Assembly: GCF_000968375.1 (NCBI RefSeq)
Contig: NZ_CP009933.1
Span: 558,001 to 622,000 of the forward strand
Direction: 5' to 3'
Length of the DNA: 64,000 bases
Origin: Clostridium scatologenes
GTDB lineage: Bacteria > Bacillota > Clostridia > Clostridiales > Clostridiaceae
This document shows, piece after piece, positions 8,914 to 18,016 of the stretch (the stretch's first letter is position 1; each line of letters opens with the position of its first letter). The notes under the pieces are model-generated. The model saw only the letters and a list, made by a program, of their open reading frames with translations. It did not search any database and was not told the DNA's origin. Both the position numbers and the translations under genes were made by a program.

Positions 8914-9852
8914 TTGAAAAAATACATTATAAAAAGGTTAATGCAATTAATTCCAGTTTTATTTGGAATTACCTTTTTAACCTTTGCACTCACATATTTT
9001 TCTCCAGGTGACCCTGCCACTATGCTTCTTAATGCTACAGGGGTGGCACCTTCTCCAGAACTTATACAAAAAGTTAGAGAAGATATGGGACTAAATAAAC
9101 CTTTTTTTATTCAGTATTTGCATTGGATAGGTGGCGTGTTACAAGGAGACTTTGGTAATTCTTACAAGTACAGTAAACCTGTATTGGATTTAATAATGAC
9201 AAGTCTTCCAGCTACCTTTAAACTTGCAGGTGTATCACTAATGGGCATGATGCTTATAGCATTACCCTTAGGTATAATGTCTGCACTACATAAAAATAAG
9301 ACATTAGATTACATAATCAGGGTTATATCATTTTTAGGAATATCTATGCCAAATTTTTGGATTGGGCTAGTGTTAATGTACATATTTTCCATTAAATTTA
9401 AAATACTTCCAGTCATGGGCGACGGTGGAGGCAAGAGTATTATATTACCTGCAGTTACTTTGATTATTGCAATGGCGTCCAAATACACAAGGCAGCTTAG
9501 AGCAGCCATATTAGAAGAAATATCTCAAGATTATGTAATTGGAGCTAGGGCAAGAGGGGTTAAAGAAAAAGCAATATTGTTAGGACATGTTTTAAAAAGT
9601 TCCTTATTGTCCATTATAACTTTACTAGGTATATCTTTAGGATCACTGCTTGGGGGAGTAGTTATAGTTGAAACTATTTTCTCATGGCCAGGGGTTGGAA
9701 AATTGGCCATAGAAGCTATATTCAGTAGAGACTATCCATTAATACAGGGGTATGTTGTGTGGATGACATTGATTTATGTATTGGTTAATATGATGGTGGA
9801 TATTTCGTACTGCTTTTTAGATCCAAGGATTCGTTTAGAAAAGAGGTCTTGA
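8914..9852 (+). CDS. NikB-type ABC transporter permease (operon 1)
   Basis: This 312-residue permease of the Dpp/Opp/Nik class starts at TTG 8914 behind AGAAAGGATG. It has about six membrane segments, the N-terminal T-Y-F-S-P-G-D-P-A loop of NikB/DppB and an EAA-like coupling loop (Y-V-I-G-A-R-A-R-G-V) near residue 205. It ends V-D-I-S-Y-C-F-L-D-P-R-I-R-L as usual. With the next permease it would form the channel for nickel, cobalt or a metal-ligand complex. The next gene begins one base after its stop. It is the same length as its counterpart in operon 2. Confidence 0.9.
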   Translation: MKKYIIKRLMQLIPVLFGITFLTFALTYFSPGDPATMLLNATGVAPSPELIQKVREDMGLNKPFFIQYLHWIGGVLQGDFGNSYKYSKPVLDLIMTSLPATFKLAGVSLMGMMLIALPLGIMSALHKNKTLDYIIRVISFLGISMPNFWIGLVLMYIFSIKFKILPVMGDGGGKSIILPAVTLIIAMASKYTRQLRAAILEEISQDYVIGARARGVKEKAILLGHVLKSSLLSIITLLGISLGSLLGGVVIVETIFSWPGVGKLAIEAIFSRDYPLIQGYVVWMTLIYVLVNMMVDISYCFLDPRIRLEKRS

Positions 9853-9853
9853 C

Positions 9854-10684
9854 ATGGAAGGTTTTGTTTCATTTATAAGGAAAAATAAATTGTTTACTTT
9901 TTTATGCATGTTAGCATTGCTTTTAATTTTAATATGTGTATTTGTGCCCTATATAGCACCTAATGATCCACTTAAAACAAACATGACCAATTCACTTCAA
10001 GGAAGCAGCAGTAAGTTTCCGCTAGGTACTGATAATCTTGGAAGATGTTTGCTTTCAAGATTGCTATATGGAGCAGTAACTTCTTTGAAGTTGACCTTTT
10101 GGTTAGTTATAACAGTATTTATAGTTGGAACAACAGTTGGTATACTTGCAGGATATTTTGGAGGAATAGCTGATACTATTATAATGAGGCTTTCAGATAT
10201 TTTTCTTGCTTTTCCAAGCATTATCTTTGCAATTGCAATTGTAGGAATTCTTGGAGCTAGTTCAATAAATACTGTTATGGCTTTGCTTGTAGTGGACTGG
10301 GTTAAATATGCAAGAGTGAGTAAAAGCTTAGTAATATCTATAAGAAAAAAAGATTATATCAAGGCAGCTAAGATGGGAGGTGCTAAGGAATATCAAATAA
10401 TTTTTAAATACATATTGCCAAATGTAATACCATCTCTTGTGGTAATGGCTACTATGGATCTAGGAACTATGATGCTTCAAATATCATCTCTTTCATTTTT
10501 AGGCTTGGGTGCTCAGCCACCTACTCCAGAGTGGGGGAATATGCTTAATGAAGGAAAGGATTATATGCAGACATTACCAGCTCTTATGATATATCCTGGT
10601 ATTGGAATATTTGTAACTGTAATGATATTTAATTTACTAGGGGACAGTATGAGAGACATATTAGATCCAAATACAGAATACTAA
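9854..10684 (+). CDS. NikC-type ABC transporter permease (operon 1)
   Basis: This 276-residue second permease has the NikC/DppC N-terminal pattern (one helix, then L-G-T-D-N-L-G-R after about 55 residues), five further helices and the coupling loop K-A-A-K-M-G-G-A near residue 172. It ends with the usual D-S-M-R-D-I-L-D-P motif. It starts one base after the stop of the NikB gene and the lipoprotein gene follows 15 bases later, so the three are co-transcribed. Substrate specificity cannot be read from the permease. Confidence 0.9.
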   Translation: MEGFVSFIRKNKLFTFLCMLALLLILICVFVPYIAPNDPLKTNMTNSLQGSSSKFPLGTDNLGRCLLSRLLYGAVTSLKLTFWLVITVFIVGTTVGILAGYFGGIADTIIMRLSDIFLAFPSIIFAIAIVGILGASSINTVMALLVVDWVKYARVSKSLVISIRKKDYIKAAKMGGAKEYQIIFKYILPNVIPSLVVMATMDLGTMMLQISSLSFLGLGAQPPTPEWGNMLNEGKDYMQTLPALMIYPGIGIFVTVMIFNLLGDSMRDILDPNTEY

Positions 10685-10699
10685 AGGAGATTATATTGA

Positions 10700-12256
10700 A
10701 TGAAAATTAAATTAAAAAGAAAATTAGCATTAATATTTACAACAGTTTTATTATGTACAAGCTTTACTGCTTGTAAAGGAGGAAGTTCTGCTGATAAGAG
10801 CAGCAGTGAAAAGCCAAAAAGTATTACCTTTGGTTTTAATCAGTTTCCAACTAATTTAGATCCTGCTATTGAATTTAATGGTTGGTATCCCTCAAGATTT
10901 GGTATAGGTGAAACTTTAGTTAAATTAAATGCTGATATGAAAATAGAACCGCTTCTTGCTGATTCATGGAAAAGAGCAGATGATTTAACATGGAAATTCC
11001 ATATTAGAGAAGGAGTTAAGTTTCATAATGGTAAAGCAGTTAATGCTGAAGCTGTAAAATCATCTCTTGAAAGAGCATTAAAGTTAAATAAAAGAACACA
11101 GGATATATTATTGGTTAACACAATAACTGCAAATGGACAAGATCTTATAATAACTACCAAAACTCCCCATGAAGCACTTTTAGGAAATATTGCAGACCCT
11201 CTTACTACAATAGTTGATACTAGCCAACCTGAGGATAGTTTTGCTAAAGCTCCTATATGTACTGGACCTTTCAAAGTTAAATCCTATACTGCAAATTCAA
11301 CAGTAGTAGTAGAAAAAAATAAAGATTACTGGGGAGATAAAGCTAAGGTAGATGAAGCAACCTTTAAATATATTAAAGATGATAATACTCGTGCTATGGC
11401 TCTGCAGTCTGGTGAGATTGATGCTGCAACTAACATTCCAAGCAACAATCTAGCATTATTTGCGGATAAGTCTAAATATAATACAGATAAAATTGCAAGC
11501 TTAAGAATAATTATGGCCTATATAAATTTTAATAATGAGTTTTTAAAAGATCCAGCAGTACGTAAAGCTATATCTTTAGGAATTGATAGAGATACTTATG
11601 GTAAAACACTGCTTAAAGGTAGTTCTGTAGCTGCAATTGGGCCTTTCCCAGGATCATTACCTTTTGGAAACAAGAATCTTACAGGCTATAAATATGATAA
11701 GGCAGCAGCAGCTAAGCTTTTAAGCGATGCAGGCTATAAAGATACAGATGGTGATGGTATATTAGAAAAGGATGGTAAAAAATTAACATTAAATTTAGCA
11801 TTATATACAACTCGTTCAGAGTTACCTGTACTTGGAGAAGCAATGCAAGCTCAGCTTAAAGAAATAGGTATAAGCACTAAGTTACAATCTTATGAATCTG
11901 TTGCTCAAGTTTTAAAAAGTAAGAATTTTGACCTTTGTTTATTAAGTGTAAATACAGCAGTAACAGGAGATCCTCAATCTTTTCTACAGACATATTTTAA
12001 AACTGGAGGAAGTGAAAATTATGGAGGATATAGTAATCCAGAAGTTGATGCTTTAATTGATAAATTAGCAACAGAACAAAATACTGAATCAAGATATGAT
12101 GTTGCTACAAAGGTACAGCAGAAACTTATAGATGATAATGCATATACGTTCATTGTTTCACCAATGCTTAATATAATTAGTAAAAATACTGTTAGTGGAT
12201 TAAAAATGTATCCTCTTGACTATTATATTTTAGATAACAAGGTAAGTATAAAATAG
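10700..12256 (+). CDS. NikA/CntA-type substrate-binding lipoprotein (operon 1)
   Basis: This 518-residue cluster-C binding protein (SBP_bac_5) has a lipoprotein signal ending in S-F-T-A-C (C25). The F-G-I-G-E-T-L motif near residue 75 is characteristic of the NikA/CntA-like branch that binds nickel or cobalt complexes rather than peptides, and D-S-W-K and A-V-R-K-A-I-S-L-G-I-D-R are the normal family landmarks. It would deliver a metal, probably chelated, to the permeases. RBS is AAAGGAG. Its paralogue in operon 2 shares the architecture but differs along its whole length. Confidence 0.85.
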   Translation: MKIKLKRKLALIFTTVLLCTSFTACKGGSSADKSSSEKPKSITFGFNQFPTNLDPAIEFNGWYPSRFGIGETLVKLNADMKIEPLLADSWKRADDLTWKFHIREGVKFHNGKAVNAEAVKSSLERALKLNKRTQDILLVNTITANGQDLIITTKTPHEALLGNIADPLTTIVDTSQPEDSFAKAPICTGPFKVKSYTANSTVVVEKNKDYWGDKAKVDEATFKYIKDDNTRAMALQSGEIDAATNIPSNNLALFADKSKYNTDKIASLRIIMAYINFNNEFLKDPAVRKAISLGIDRDTYGKTLLKGSSVAAIGPFPGSLPFGNKNLTGYKYDKAAAAKLLSDAGYKDTDGDGILEKDGKKLTLNLALYTTRSELPVLGEAMQAQLKEIGISTKLQSYESVAQVLKSKNFDLCLLSVNTAVTGDPQSFLQTYFKTGGSENYGGYSNPEVDALIDKLATEQNTESRYDVATKVQQKLIDDNAYTFIVSPMLNIISKNTVSGLKMYPLDYYILDNKVSIK

Positions 12257-12300
12257 AATAGAGTTTGTACTTTATAATCTACAGAAACCTATAAATGATA

Positions 12301-12330
12301 TTAAACATCCTGGATTATCAGGGTGTTTAA
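12301..12330 (+). terminator. Hairpin after the operon 1 binding-protein gene
   Basis: TTAAACATCCTGG and a near-complementary CAGGGTGTTTAA form a long stem 45 bases after the stop codon. The T run after it is weak, so it may be an attenuator or a 3' stabiliser between nikA and nikD. Confidence 0.5.
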
Positions 12331-12337
12331 TATCTAT

Positions 12338-12454
12338 TTATCCGATCGCTACCATTGCTAATATCCCCATCTTTTATCAAAGATGGGGATAAGCACTGCT
12401 ACGCGCCTGGATAACGAGTTCTAAGCATCAGACTCCATCTGATGCTAAGAACTC
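12338..12454 (-). repeat. Dispersed two-hairpin repeat, copy 2 (most complete)
   Basis: On the minus strand this copy begins with a long hairpin (GAGTTCTTAGCATC... to ...GATGCTTAGAACTC), then TTATCCAGGCGCG, TAGCAGTGCTTATCCCC, a short loop, GGGGATATTAGC, AATGGTAGCGATC and GGATAA. It lies inside the first Nik operon between the binding-protein and ATPase genes, where it probably folds in the transcript. Confidence 0.8.
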
Positions 12455-12483
12455 TGTTTATAAAAAAGTAAGGTGGGGAGAAG

Positions 12484-13332
12484 ATGATGAGTATGAAATT
12501 ATTGGATATAAACAACGTATCTATAAAGTATAGAGGACAAGAACCTACTGTAAAAAACATAAACATGTCAGTTAACAGCAAAGAAATAATAGGAATAGTA
12601 GGTGAAAGTGGCAGTGGAAAATCAACACTTATACGTGCTATATTAGGCCTTTTGCCTAAAGGAGCTTCTATTTGCTCAGGAGATATAATTTTTAAAGATA
12701 AAAATCTTCTCAAGTATTCTAAAAAAGAATGGCAAGAAATACGTGGCAATAGAATGGCAATGATATTTCAGAATGCAGGAGGGTCATTAACTCCTATTAA
12801 AAAGATTGGTGACCAATTTATTGAAAGTATAAGAAGTCATTCTAGTATTACAAAAGCTGATGCATATGAGAAAGCTGTCCATATGCTCGGAAAAATGCGC
12901 TTGCCTGATACAGAGCGTATAATGAATTCTTATCCATTTGAATTAAGTGGAGGTATGAAGCAGAGGGTAGCCATAGCTATGGCAATGACTATGGAACCTG
13001 AAATTTTATTAGCTGATGAACCAACAAGTGCTCTGGATGTAACAGTACAGGCACAAGTAGTTAGACAGATGATGGAGCTTAAAAATAATTTTAATACAAG
13101 TATAATAATAGTTACGCACAATATGGGGGTAGCAGCCTATATGTGTGACAAAATAGGAGTAATACATAAGGGGGAATTAGTTGAATGGGGAACAAAAGAA
13201 CAGGTGATAGATAATCCTAAATGTGAATACACTAAAAAGCTGTTAGCAGCAATACCTGAATTGGAGGGAAGTAATTTTGCTTCAAGAGAAAGAACCGATA
13301 TTGAAGATAAAGAATGTTACGAAGCAGTTTGA
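12484..13332 (+). CDS. NikD-type ABC transporter ATPase (operon 1)
   Basis: This 282-residue ATPase has Walker A G-E-S-G-S-G-K-S-T (near residue 40), the signature L-S-G-G-M-K-Q-R near 156 and Walker B I-L-L-A-D-E-P-T. The M-K-Q-R variant of the signature and the 'A-A-I-P-E' tail are usual for the first ATPase of Nik/Opp systems. It starts at ATG 12484 behind GGTGGGGAG. Its end overlaps the next ATPase gene by 56 bases in another frame, implying translational coupling. Confidence 0.9.
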   Translation: MMSMKLLDINNVSIKYRGQEPTVKNINMSVNSKEIIGIVGESGSGKSTLIRAILGLLPKGASICSGDIIFKDKNLLKYSKKEWQEIRGNRMAMIFQNAGGSLTPIKKIGDQFIESIRSHSSITKADAYEKAVHMLGKMRLPDTERIMNSYPFELSGGMKQRVAIAMAMTMEPEILLADEPTSALDVTVQAQVVRQMMELKNNFNTSIIIVTHNMGVAAYMCDKIGVIHKGELVEWGTKEQVIDNPKCEYTKKLLAAIPELEGSNFASRERTDIEDKECYEAV

Positions 13333-14245
13333 TTTAGAAAAGGGAAAAAAATTAACTGCATTGGATAATGTAAGCTTAGAATTACATTCTGGAGAATGTT
13401 TGGGAATAGTTGGAGAAAGTGGCTGTGGTAAAAGTACTTTAGCAAATATAATTACCAATTTAGAAACTTTAAATTCAGGAAATATTATATATAATAATGA
13501 AGATATTTCTAATATAAGTGGGGAAAAGCTTAGACAAAACCGAAAAAGATTACAGATGATATTTCAAGATCCTTCTGAATCCTTTAATCCACGTATGAGG
13601 ATTGGAGAAATTATAGCTGAGCCACTTTTAAATTTTAAACTTATGAATAAAAAAGAAGCTAAGATAGAAACAATAAAACTTCTGCAAATGGTGGGATTAA
13701 ATGAGGAATTTATGAGTAGATATCCTCATGAGTTGAGTGGAGGACAGAAGCAGAGAGTTGCAATAGCAAGAGCTTTATCTTTAAAACCTGAAATTATAGT
13801 ATGTGATGAAGCTACCTCTGCACTGGATGTTTCAATACAGGAACAGGTGATAAATCTTCTTGTAGACTTGCAGAAAAAGAAAGGATTATCCTATATATTT
13901 ATTGGTCATGACTTGGCGGTAGTTAGAAACATTAGTCATAGAATTGTGGTAATGTATCTTGGAAGAATTGTTGAAGTACTTGATAGCAGTAAGCTTACTG
14001 AAGCTTCAGCTCATCCATATACGAAGGCATTACTATCATCAGTTTTCTCTGTTAAAGGAAGAAATGATACTGAAATAGAGATAATAGAAGGAGATCCACC
14101 AAGTCCATCTAATATACCACTAGGTTGTAGTTTTAATTCTAGATGTACAAAATGCAGAGATATATGCTTTAAGGAGAAACCTGAATTAAAAGAAATAGAA
14201 AAAGGTCATTTAGTGGCTTGTCATTTATACCATGAATGGATATAG
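13277..14245 (+). CDS. NikE-type ABC transporter ATPase (operon 1)
   Basis: This 322-residue ATPase starts at TTG 13277, with GGAGGG eight bases upstream inside the preceding gene. It has Walker A G-E-S-G-C-G-K-S-T, signature L-S-G-G-Q-K-Q-R and D-E-A-T-S-A-L-D, plus the C-terminal oligopeptide/dipeptide transporter extension with a cysteine cluster (G-C-S-F-N-S-R-C-T-K-C then A-C-H near the end). It forms the ATP-hydrolysing pair with NikD. The MATE gene begins seven bases after its stop. Confidence 0.9.
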   Translation: MLQEKEPILKIKNVTKQFDLEKGKKLTALDNVSLELHSGECLGIVGESGCGKSTLANIITNLETLNSGNIIYNNEDISNISGEKLRQNRKRLQMIFQDPSESFNPRMRIGEIIAEPLLNFKLMNKKEAKIETIKLLQMVGLNEEFMSRYPHELSGGQKQRVAIARALSLKPEIIVCDEATSALDVSIQEQVINLLVDLQKKKGLSYIFIGHDLAVVRNISHRIVVMYLGRIVEVLDSSKLTEASAHPYTKALLSSVFSVKGRNDTEIEIIEGDPPSPSNIPLGCSFNSRCTKCRDICFKEKPELKEIEKGHLVACHLYHEWI

Positions 14246-14251
14246 GTAATA

Positions 14252-15601
14252 ATGAGTAATTTGAAGAAGAATGCTAATTTAACAGAGGGCATTATATGGA
14301 AACAAGTGTTGTTTTTTGCACTGCCACTGATTGCAGCAAGCATTATTCAACAATTATATAATACAGTGGATTTAATTTTTGTTGGGAATTATCTTGGCAA
14401 AGAAGCTGCAGCAGCAGTTGGAGCTAGTTCTTTGATAGTTACCTGCCTGGTAGGATTTTTTACAGGTATGTCAGTAGGATCAAGCGTTATCATTGCTAAT
14501 ATCTTTGGTTCAGGGAAAAAAGGAAAGGTAAAAGATGCAATACATACAGCAATAGGATTGAGTTTTCTTGGAGGAATAGTACTTTTTATTATTGGTTATA
14601 TAGGTGCACCTTATTTTTTAAAGTGGATGAATGTTCCACAAGAAATACTGAAACCAGCTGTTTCTTATATAAGAATTTATTTTTTAAGTCTTATTTCCCT
14701 TATTACCTATAACATGGGTTCTGGTATTATACGTGCCATGGGCAATTCGAAAACACCAATGTATATACAACTTGTCGGAGGAATTGTTCATGTATTAATG
14801 GATGCAGTGTTTATAGTTATTTTTGAAAATGGTGTTAATGGAGTTGCATGGGCAACGTTTCTATCGCAGGCTATCAATGCTGTGCTGATATTATATTATT
14901 TGAAACATACAGATAGTGAATATAGATTGCAATTTAAAAAAATACGAATACATAAAGAAGTACTGTTACCTATTCTTAAGATTGGAATACCATCAGGTCT
15001 TCAAAGTATTGTAATAACATTATCTAATGTTTTTGCACAATATCATATTAATAGTTTGGGGGTAGAAGCAATCGTTGCATTTACAGCATATTTTAAAGTA
15101 GAATTGCCTATTTACCTTCCAATTGTAGCACTTGGACAGGCAATTACAACATTTTCCGGGCAGAATATGGGTGCAGGAAATATTGAAAGGGTAAAAAAAG
15201 GAGCAAAGGTATGTATACTAATGGGAATAGGTATAACAATAGTATCAAGTACACTTTTGTTGATATTTGGGCGTCAAGCTTTTGGAATATTTAATCATGA
15301 CAGGGTGGTAATTGATTATGGAATTAGAATAATTAGAACTTCATTTCCCTTCTATTGGATTTATGTTATTTTGGAAGTGTTAGGTGATACCATAAGAGGT
15401 GCAGGAAAAGCAACTCCTCCAATGGTGATTATATTATCAAATATATGTGTACTTAGAATTGTACTGCTCTTTGTTATAATGGATTTTTATCATGATGTTC
15501 GAGGAGTAGCAATTACATATCCCATAACTTGGGCGATAGCAGCATTATGTATGCTTGTTTATTATTTAAAAGGCAGTTGGACGAAGAATTTCAATTATTA
15601 A
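14252..15601 (+). CDS. MATE-family exporter in the first Nik operon
   Basis: This 449-residue MATE transporter has twelve predicted helices and the N-terminal Y-N-T-V-D-L-I-F-V-G-N-Y-L-G motif. It starts seven bases after nikE, so it is the last gene of the sigma-54-controlled operon. An exporter coupled to a NikABCDE importer and a small-molecule methyltransferase resembles metallophore systems (opine metallophores use an exporter plus a CntABCDF importer), but no opine dehydrogenase or nicotianamine-synthase-like gene is present. It could equally export a toxic metabolite. Confidence 0.88.
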   Translation: MSNLKKNANLTEGIIWKQVLFFALPLIAASIIQQLYNTVDLIFVGNYLGKEAAAAVGASSLIVTCLVGFFTGMSVGSSVIIANIFGSGKKGKVKDAIHTAIGLSFLGGIVLFIIGYIGAPYFLKWMNVPQEILKPAVSYIRIYFLSLISLITYNMGSGIIRAMGNSKTPMYIQLVGGIVHVLMDAVFIVIFENGVNGVAWATFLSQAINAVLILYYLKHTDSEYRLQFKKIRIHKEVLLPILKIGIPSGLQSIVITLSNVFAQYHINSLGVEAIVAFTAYFKVELPIYLPIVALGQAITTFSGQNMGAGNIERVKKGAKVCILMGIGITIVSSTLLLIFGRQAFGIFNHDRVVIDYGIRIIRTSFPFYWIYVILEVLGDTIRGAGKATPPMVIILSNICVLRIVLLFVIMDFYHDVRGVAITYPITWAIAALCMLVYYLKGSWTKNFNY

Positions 15602-15750
15602 TGTGGAAATATGATAAAAATATTGGAGTAACAGATTAGATGGTTATTGTAAAGTAAGTTTGCAGGAACTGAACAGTTTCAAAAAAGAAGTGTGGATAGA
15701 CTAATAAATCAGTATGCGATAAAAGTGTCTGTAAGAAAACTAAATAAGAC
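15602..15750 (+). pseudogene. Decayed 5' fragment of the operon-type methyltransferase
   Basis: The stretch K-Y-W-S-N-R-L-D-G-Y-C-K-V-S-L-Q-E-L-N-S encoded from about 15616 matches residues 10-29 of the methyltransferase at 8032 nearly residue for residue. A one-base deletion near 15701 then breaks the frame, and homology fades before SAM motif I. The fragment lies at the position, just upstream of NikBCADE, that the intact gene occupies in operon 1. It shows that the two operons derive from a duplicated methyltransferase-Nik unit. Confidence 0.85.
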
Positions 15751-15800
15751 GAATATAGTGAAAAAGGTTACTTTACATGTTTTAAAAGTAAAAGAAATAT

Positions 15801-15829
15801 TTGACACAATATGATTAATTTCGTATAAT
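15801..15829 (+). promoter_or_regulatory. Sigma-A promoter of riboswitch 1
   Basis: TTGACA (15801-15806) and TATAAT (15824-15829), both perfect, are 17 bp apart and sit about 30 bp before the aptamer. Confidence 0.85.
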
Positions 15830-15860
15830 TACATTAACAAAATTTTATATGTAATGAATG

Positions 15861-16026
15861 TAACAGGTTAAAAAATTAGTTAAACTAGTTTTTTGTTAAA
15901 AGGGAAACAGGTTAGATTCCTGTACGGTCCCGCCGCTGTAATAGAGTAGTAGTGCAAAAAATGCCACTGTTTATATGGGAAGGCTTTGTACTACGTTGAT
16001 GATTAAGTCAGAAGACCTGCCTGTTA
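15861..16026 (+). promoter_or_regulatory. Cobalamin riboswitch 1 (before second Nik operon)
   Basis: The aptamer shows TTAAAAGGGAA, then GGTCCCGCCGCTGTAATAG, GTGC...GCCACT, TGGGAAGGC and AGTCAGAAGACCTGCCTGTT, the B12-box order of cobalamin riboswitches. A terminator hairpin follows before the permease gene, so high cobalamin should stop transcription of the transporter. Its GTCCCGCCGCTGTAATAG form resembles riboswitch 2 more than riboswitches 3-6. Confidence 0.93.
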
Positions 16027-16099
16027 CTATATGTATCATGACTCTACGATGGATGGAGGGATGTTTAATTGTTGTGTGCAAATGCTGCAGTATTTCAAT

Positions 16100-16144
16100 A
16101 AATAGCCCTTTCTATTATCAATAGAAAGGGCTATTTATTTTTTA
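16100..16144 (+). terminator. Riboswitch 1 terminator
   Basis: AAATAGCCCTTTCTAT pairs perfectly with ATAGAAAGGGCTATTT around a 5-nt loop, followed by ATTTTTTT. It lies between the aptamer and the operon 2 permease, as expected for transcriptional control. Confidence 0.9.
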
Positions 16145-16176
16145 AAGAAATGTGTATAAATGATGAGGGAGAAAAA

Positions 16177-17115
16177 ATGAACAAAAAACAAGTAGGTAGA
16201 AGGCTGCTGCAAATTTTTATAGTCTTGATAGGTATTAGTTTTTTTACATTTGGATTAACCTATCTATCGCCAGGTGATCCAGCAGAAATTATGCTAACAG
16301 AATGTGGAAATTTACCAACACCTGAACTATTAAAAGAAACAAGAGCAGAGCTTGGATTGGATAAACCGTTTTTTATACAATATGGAAACTGGGTCAAAGG
16401 TGTTCTTACTGGGAATATGGGAGAATCCTATTCTATGAAAGTACCAGTTGTAGATAAATTAACAGCTTGTTTTTGGCCTACATTAAAACTGACTTTAACG
16501 TCATTGCTTATTATGATAGTCGTATCAGTGCCACTAGGAATTTTATCAGCAGTTCATCAGAATAAGTGGCCAGATTATCTAATTAGAGGAATTACCTTCA
16601 TTGGAGTTTCTATCCCCAATTTTTGGATTGGTTTAATTTTATTGAGTATTTTTGGCGTTACTCTAAAGTGGGTATCTGTTTCAGGAGGAAGCGTAGATTT
16701 TAAAGCATTAATTCTTCCGGCAGTAACTTTGGCTATTGCAATGTCAGCAAAATATACAAGGCAAGTTCGTATAGCTGTCTTAGATGAGCTGCGTCAAGAC
16801 TATGTAATTGGTGCACGTATGAGAGGAATTAAAGAAAAGACAATTCTTTGGAAGCATGTGCTACCCAATGCTATGATTCCTCTTGTTACATTGCTAGGAC
16901 TCTCTCTAGGAAACCTTTTAGGAGGAACTGCAGTGGTAGAGATAATTTATAACTGGCCAGGTATGGGAAGTATGGCTGTAAAGGCTATAGCTTGTAGAGA
17001 CTATCCTCTAGTACAAGGCTATGTATTGTGGATATCTCTTCTGTACATGGGAATTAACTTGCTTATAGACCTTTCCTATAATAGTCTAGATCCTAGATTG
17101 AAGGAGGAACTGTAG
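16177..17115 (+). CDS. NikB-type permease of the B12-controlled operon 2
   Basis: This 312-residue Nik/Dpp-type permease is collinear with the one at 8914 (Y-L-S-P-G-D-P-A loop, V-I-G-A-R-M-R-G-I coupling loop). I place its start at ATG 16177 behind GAGGGAG; an upstream in-frame ATG at 16150 has no RBS. As the first gene behind a cobalamin riboswitch, it probably imports cobalt or a cobalt complex for corrin synthesis when B12 is scarce. The NikC gene begins one base after its stop, using AAGGAGGA inside this gene's end. Confidence 0.92.
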   Translation: MNKKQVGRRLLQIFIVLIGISFFTFGLTYLSPGDPAEIMLTECGNLPTPELLKETRAELGLDKPFFIQYGNWVKGVLTGNMGESYSMKVPVVDKLTACFWPTLKLTLTSLLIMIVVSVPLGILSAVHQNKWPDYLIRGITFIGVSIPNFWIGLILLSIFGVTLKWVSVSGGSVDFKALILPAVTLAIAMSAKYTRQVRIAVLDELRQDYVIGARMRGIKEKTILWKHVLPNAMIPLVTLLGLSLGNLLGGTAVVEIIYNWPGMGSMAVKAIACRDYPLVQGYVLWISLLYMGINLLIDLSYNSLDPRLKEEL

Positions 17116-17116
17116 T

Positions 17117-17941
17117 TTGAAACTAATTAATTTCTTAAAATCTAACAAACAATTTACTTTTTTTCTATTTCTTGCATTGGTAATTATAACAGTTGCTATT
17201 TTTGCTCCTTTCATTGCACCAATGAGCCCATATGAAGCTAATATGACTCAATCTTTAAAAGCACCAGGAGACATGTATATATGGGGTACTGATAAACTAG
17301 GAAGAGATGTATTGTCAAGAGTTATTTATGGAGCCAGGACTTCATTGTCTATGGCAATTTGTTTAGTAGTGGTAATATTTACCCTAGGAACTACACTTGG
17401 AATTTTTGCAGGATATTTTGGAGGAATTTTGGATGCAATAATTATGCGTATTGCAGATATGATGATTTCATTTCCAGGGTTAGTATTAGCTATTGCTATT
17501 GCTGGATTATTGGGACCCAATATGATAAATGCAGTCATTGCAATTTCAGCAGTGAGTTGGACGAAATATGCTAGGCTGTCTAGAAGTATGGTCTTAAAAA
17601 TTAAGAAAAACGTTTACATAGAAGCTGCAATAGTATCTGGCACAAAAACAAAAAATATTTTATGGAGATATGTAGTTCCTAATATAATAACTACAATGAT
17701 AGTTACAGCGGCTACAGATATTGGAACTATGATGTTAGAGCTATCAGCTTTATCTTTCCTAGGTTTCGGAGCACAGGCACCTACACCAGAATGGGGGCTT
17801 ATGCTAAATGAAGGAAGAACATATTTGTCAAAAGCTTCGTGGCTGATGATTTATCCAGGTATTGCAATTGTACTTGTTGTAATAGTATTTAATATGCTAG
17901 GTGATAGCTTAAGAGATATTTTAGATCCTAGACAAGAATAA
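17117..17941 (+). CDS. NikC-type permease (operon 2)
   Basis: This 274-residue permease starts at TTG 17117 directly after the previous stop. The L-G-R-D-V-L-S-R loop, about six helices, the E-A-A-I-V-S-G-T coupling loop and the final D-S-L-R-D-I-L-D-P-R motif are all in place. It is a clear paralogue of the permease at 9854. It pairs with NikB of operon 2 to form the channel of the riboswitch-controlled importer. Confidence 0.92.
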   Translation: MKLINFLKSNKQFTFFLFLALVIITVAIFAPFIAPMSPYEANMTQSLKAPGDMYIWGTDKLGRDVLSRVIYGARTSLSMAICLVVVIFTLGTTLGIFAGYFGGILDAIIMRIADMMISFPGLVLAIAIAGLLGPNMINAVIAISAVSWTKYARLSRSMVLKIKKNVYIEAAIVSGTKTKNILWRYVVPNIITTMIVTAATDIGTMMLELSALSFLGFGAQAPTPEWGLMLNEGRTYLSKASWLMIYPGIAIVLVVIVFNMLGDSLRDILDPRQE

Positions 17942-18016
17942 TAGACAAATAAAATATAAAAAGTGATGTAATAAGGTTTAAAAAATGTTGCCTTTAAAGA
18001 AAGGAATGAATATAAA

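Noticed and set aside
12399..12749. 116-codon minus-strand frame opposite nikD of operon 1
   Set aside because: It overlaps the dispersed repeat and the Walker A region of a clear ATPase; no RBS.
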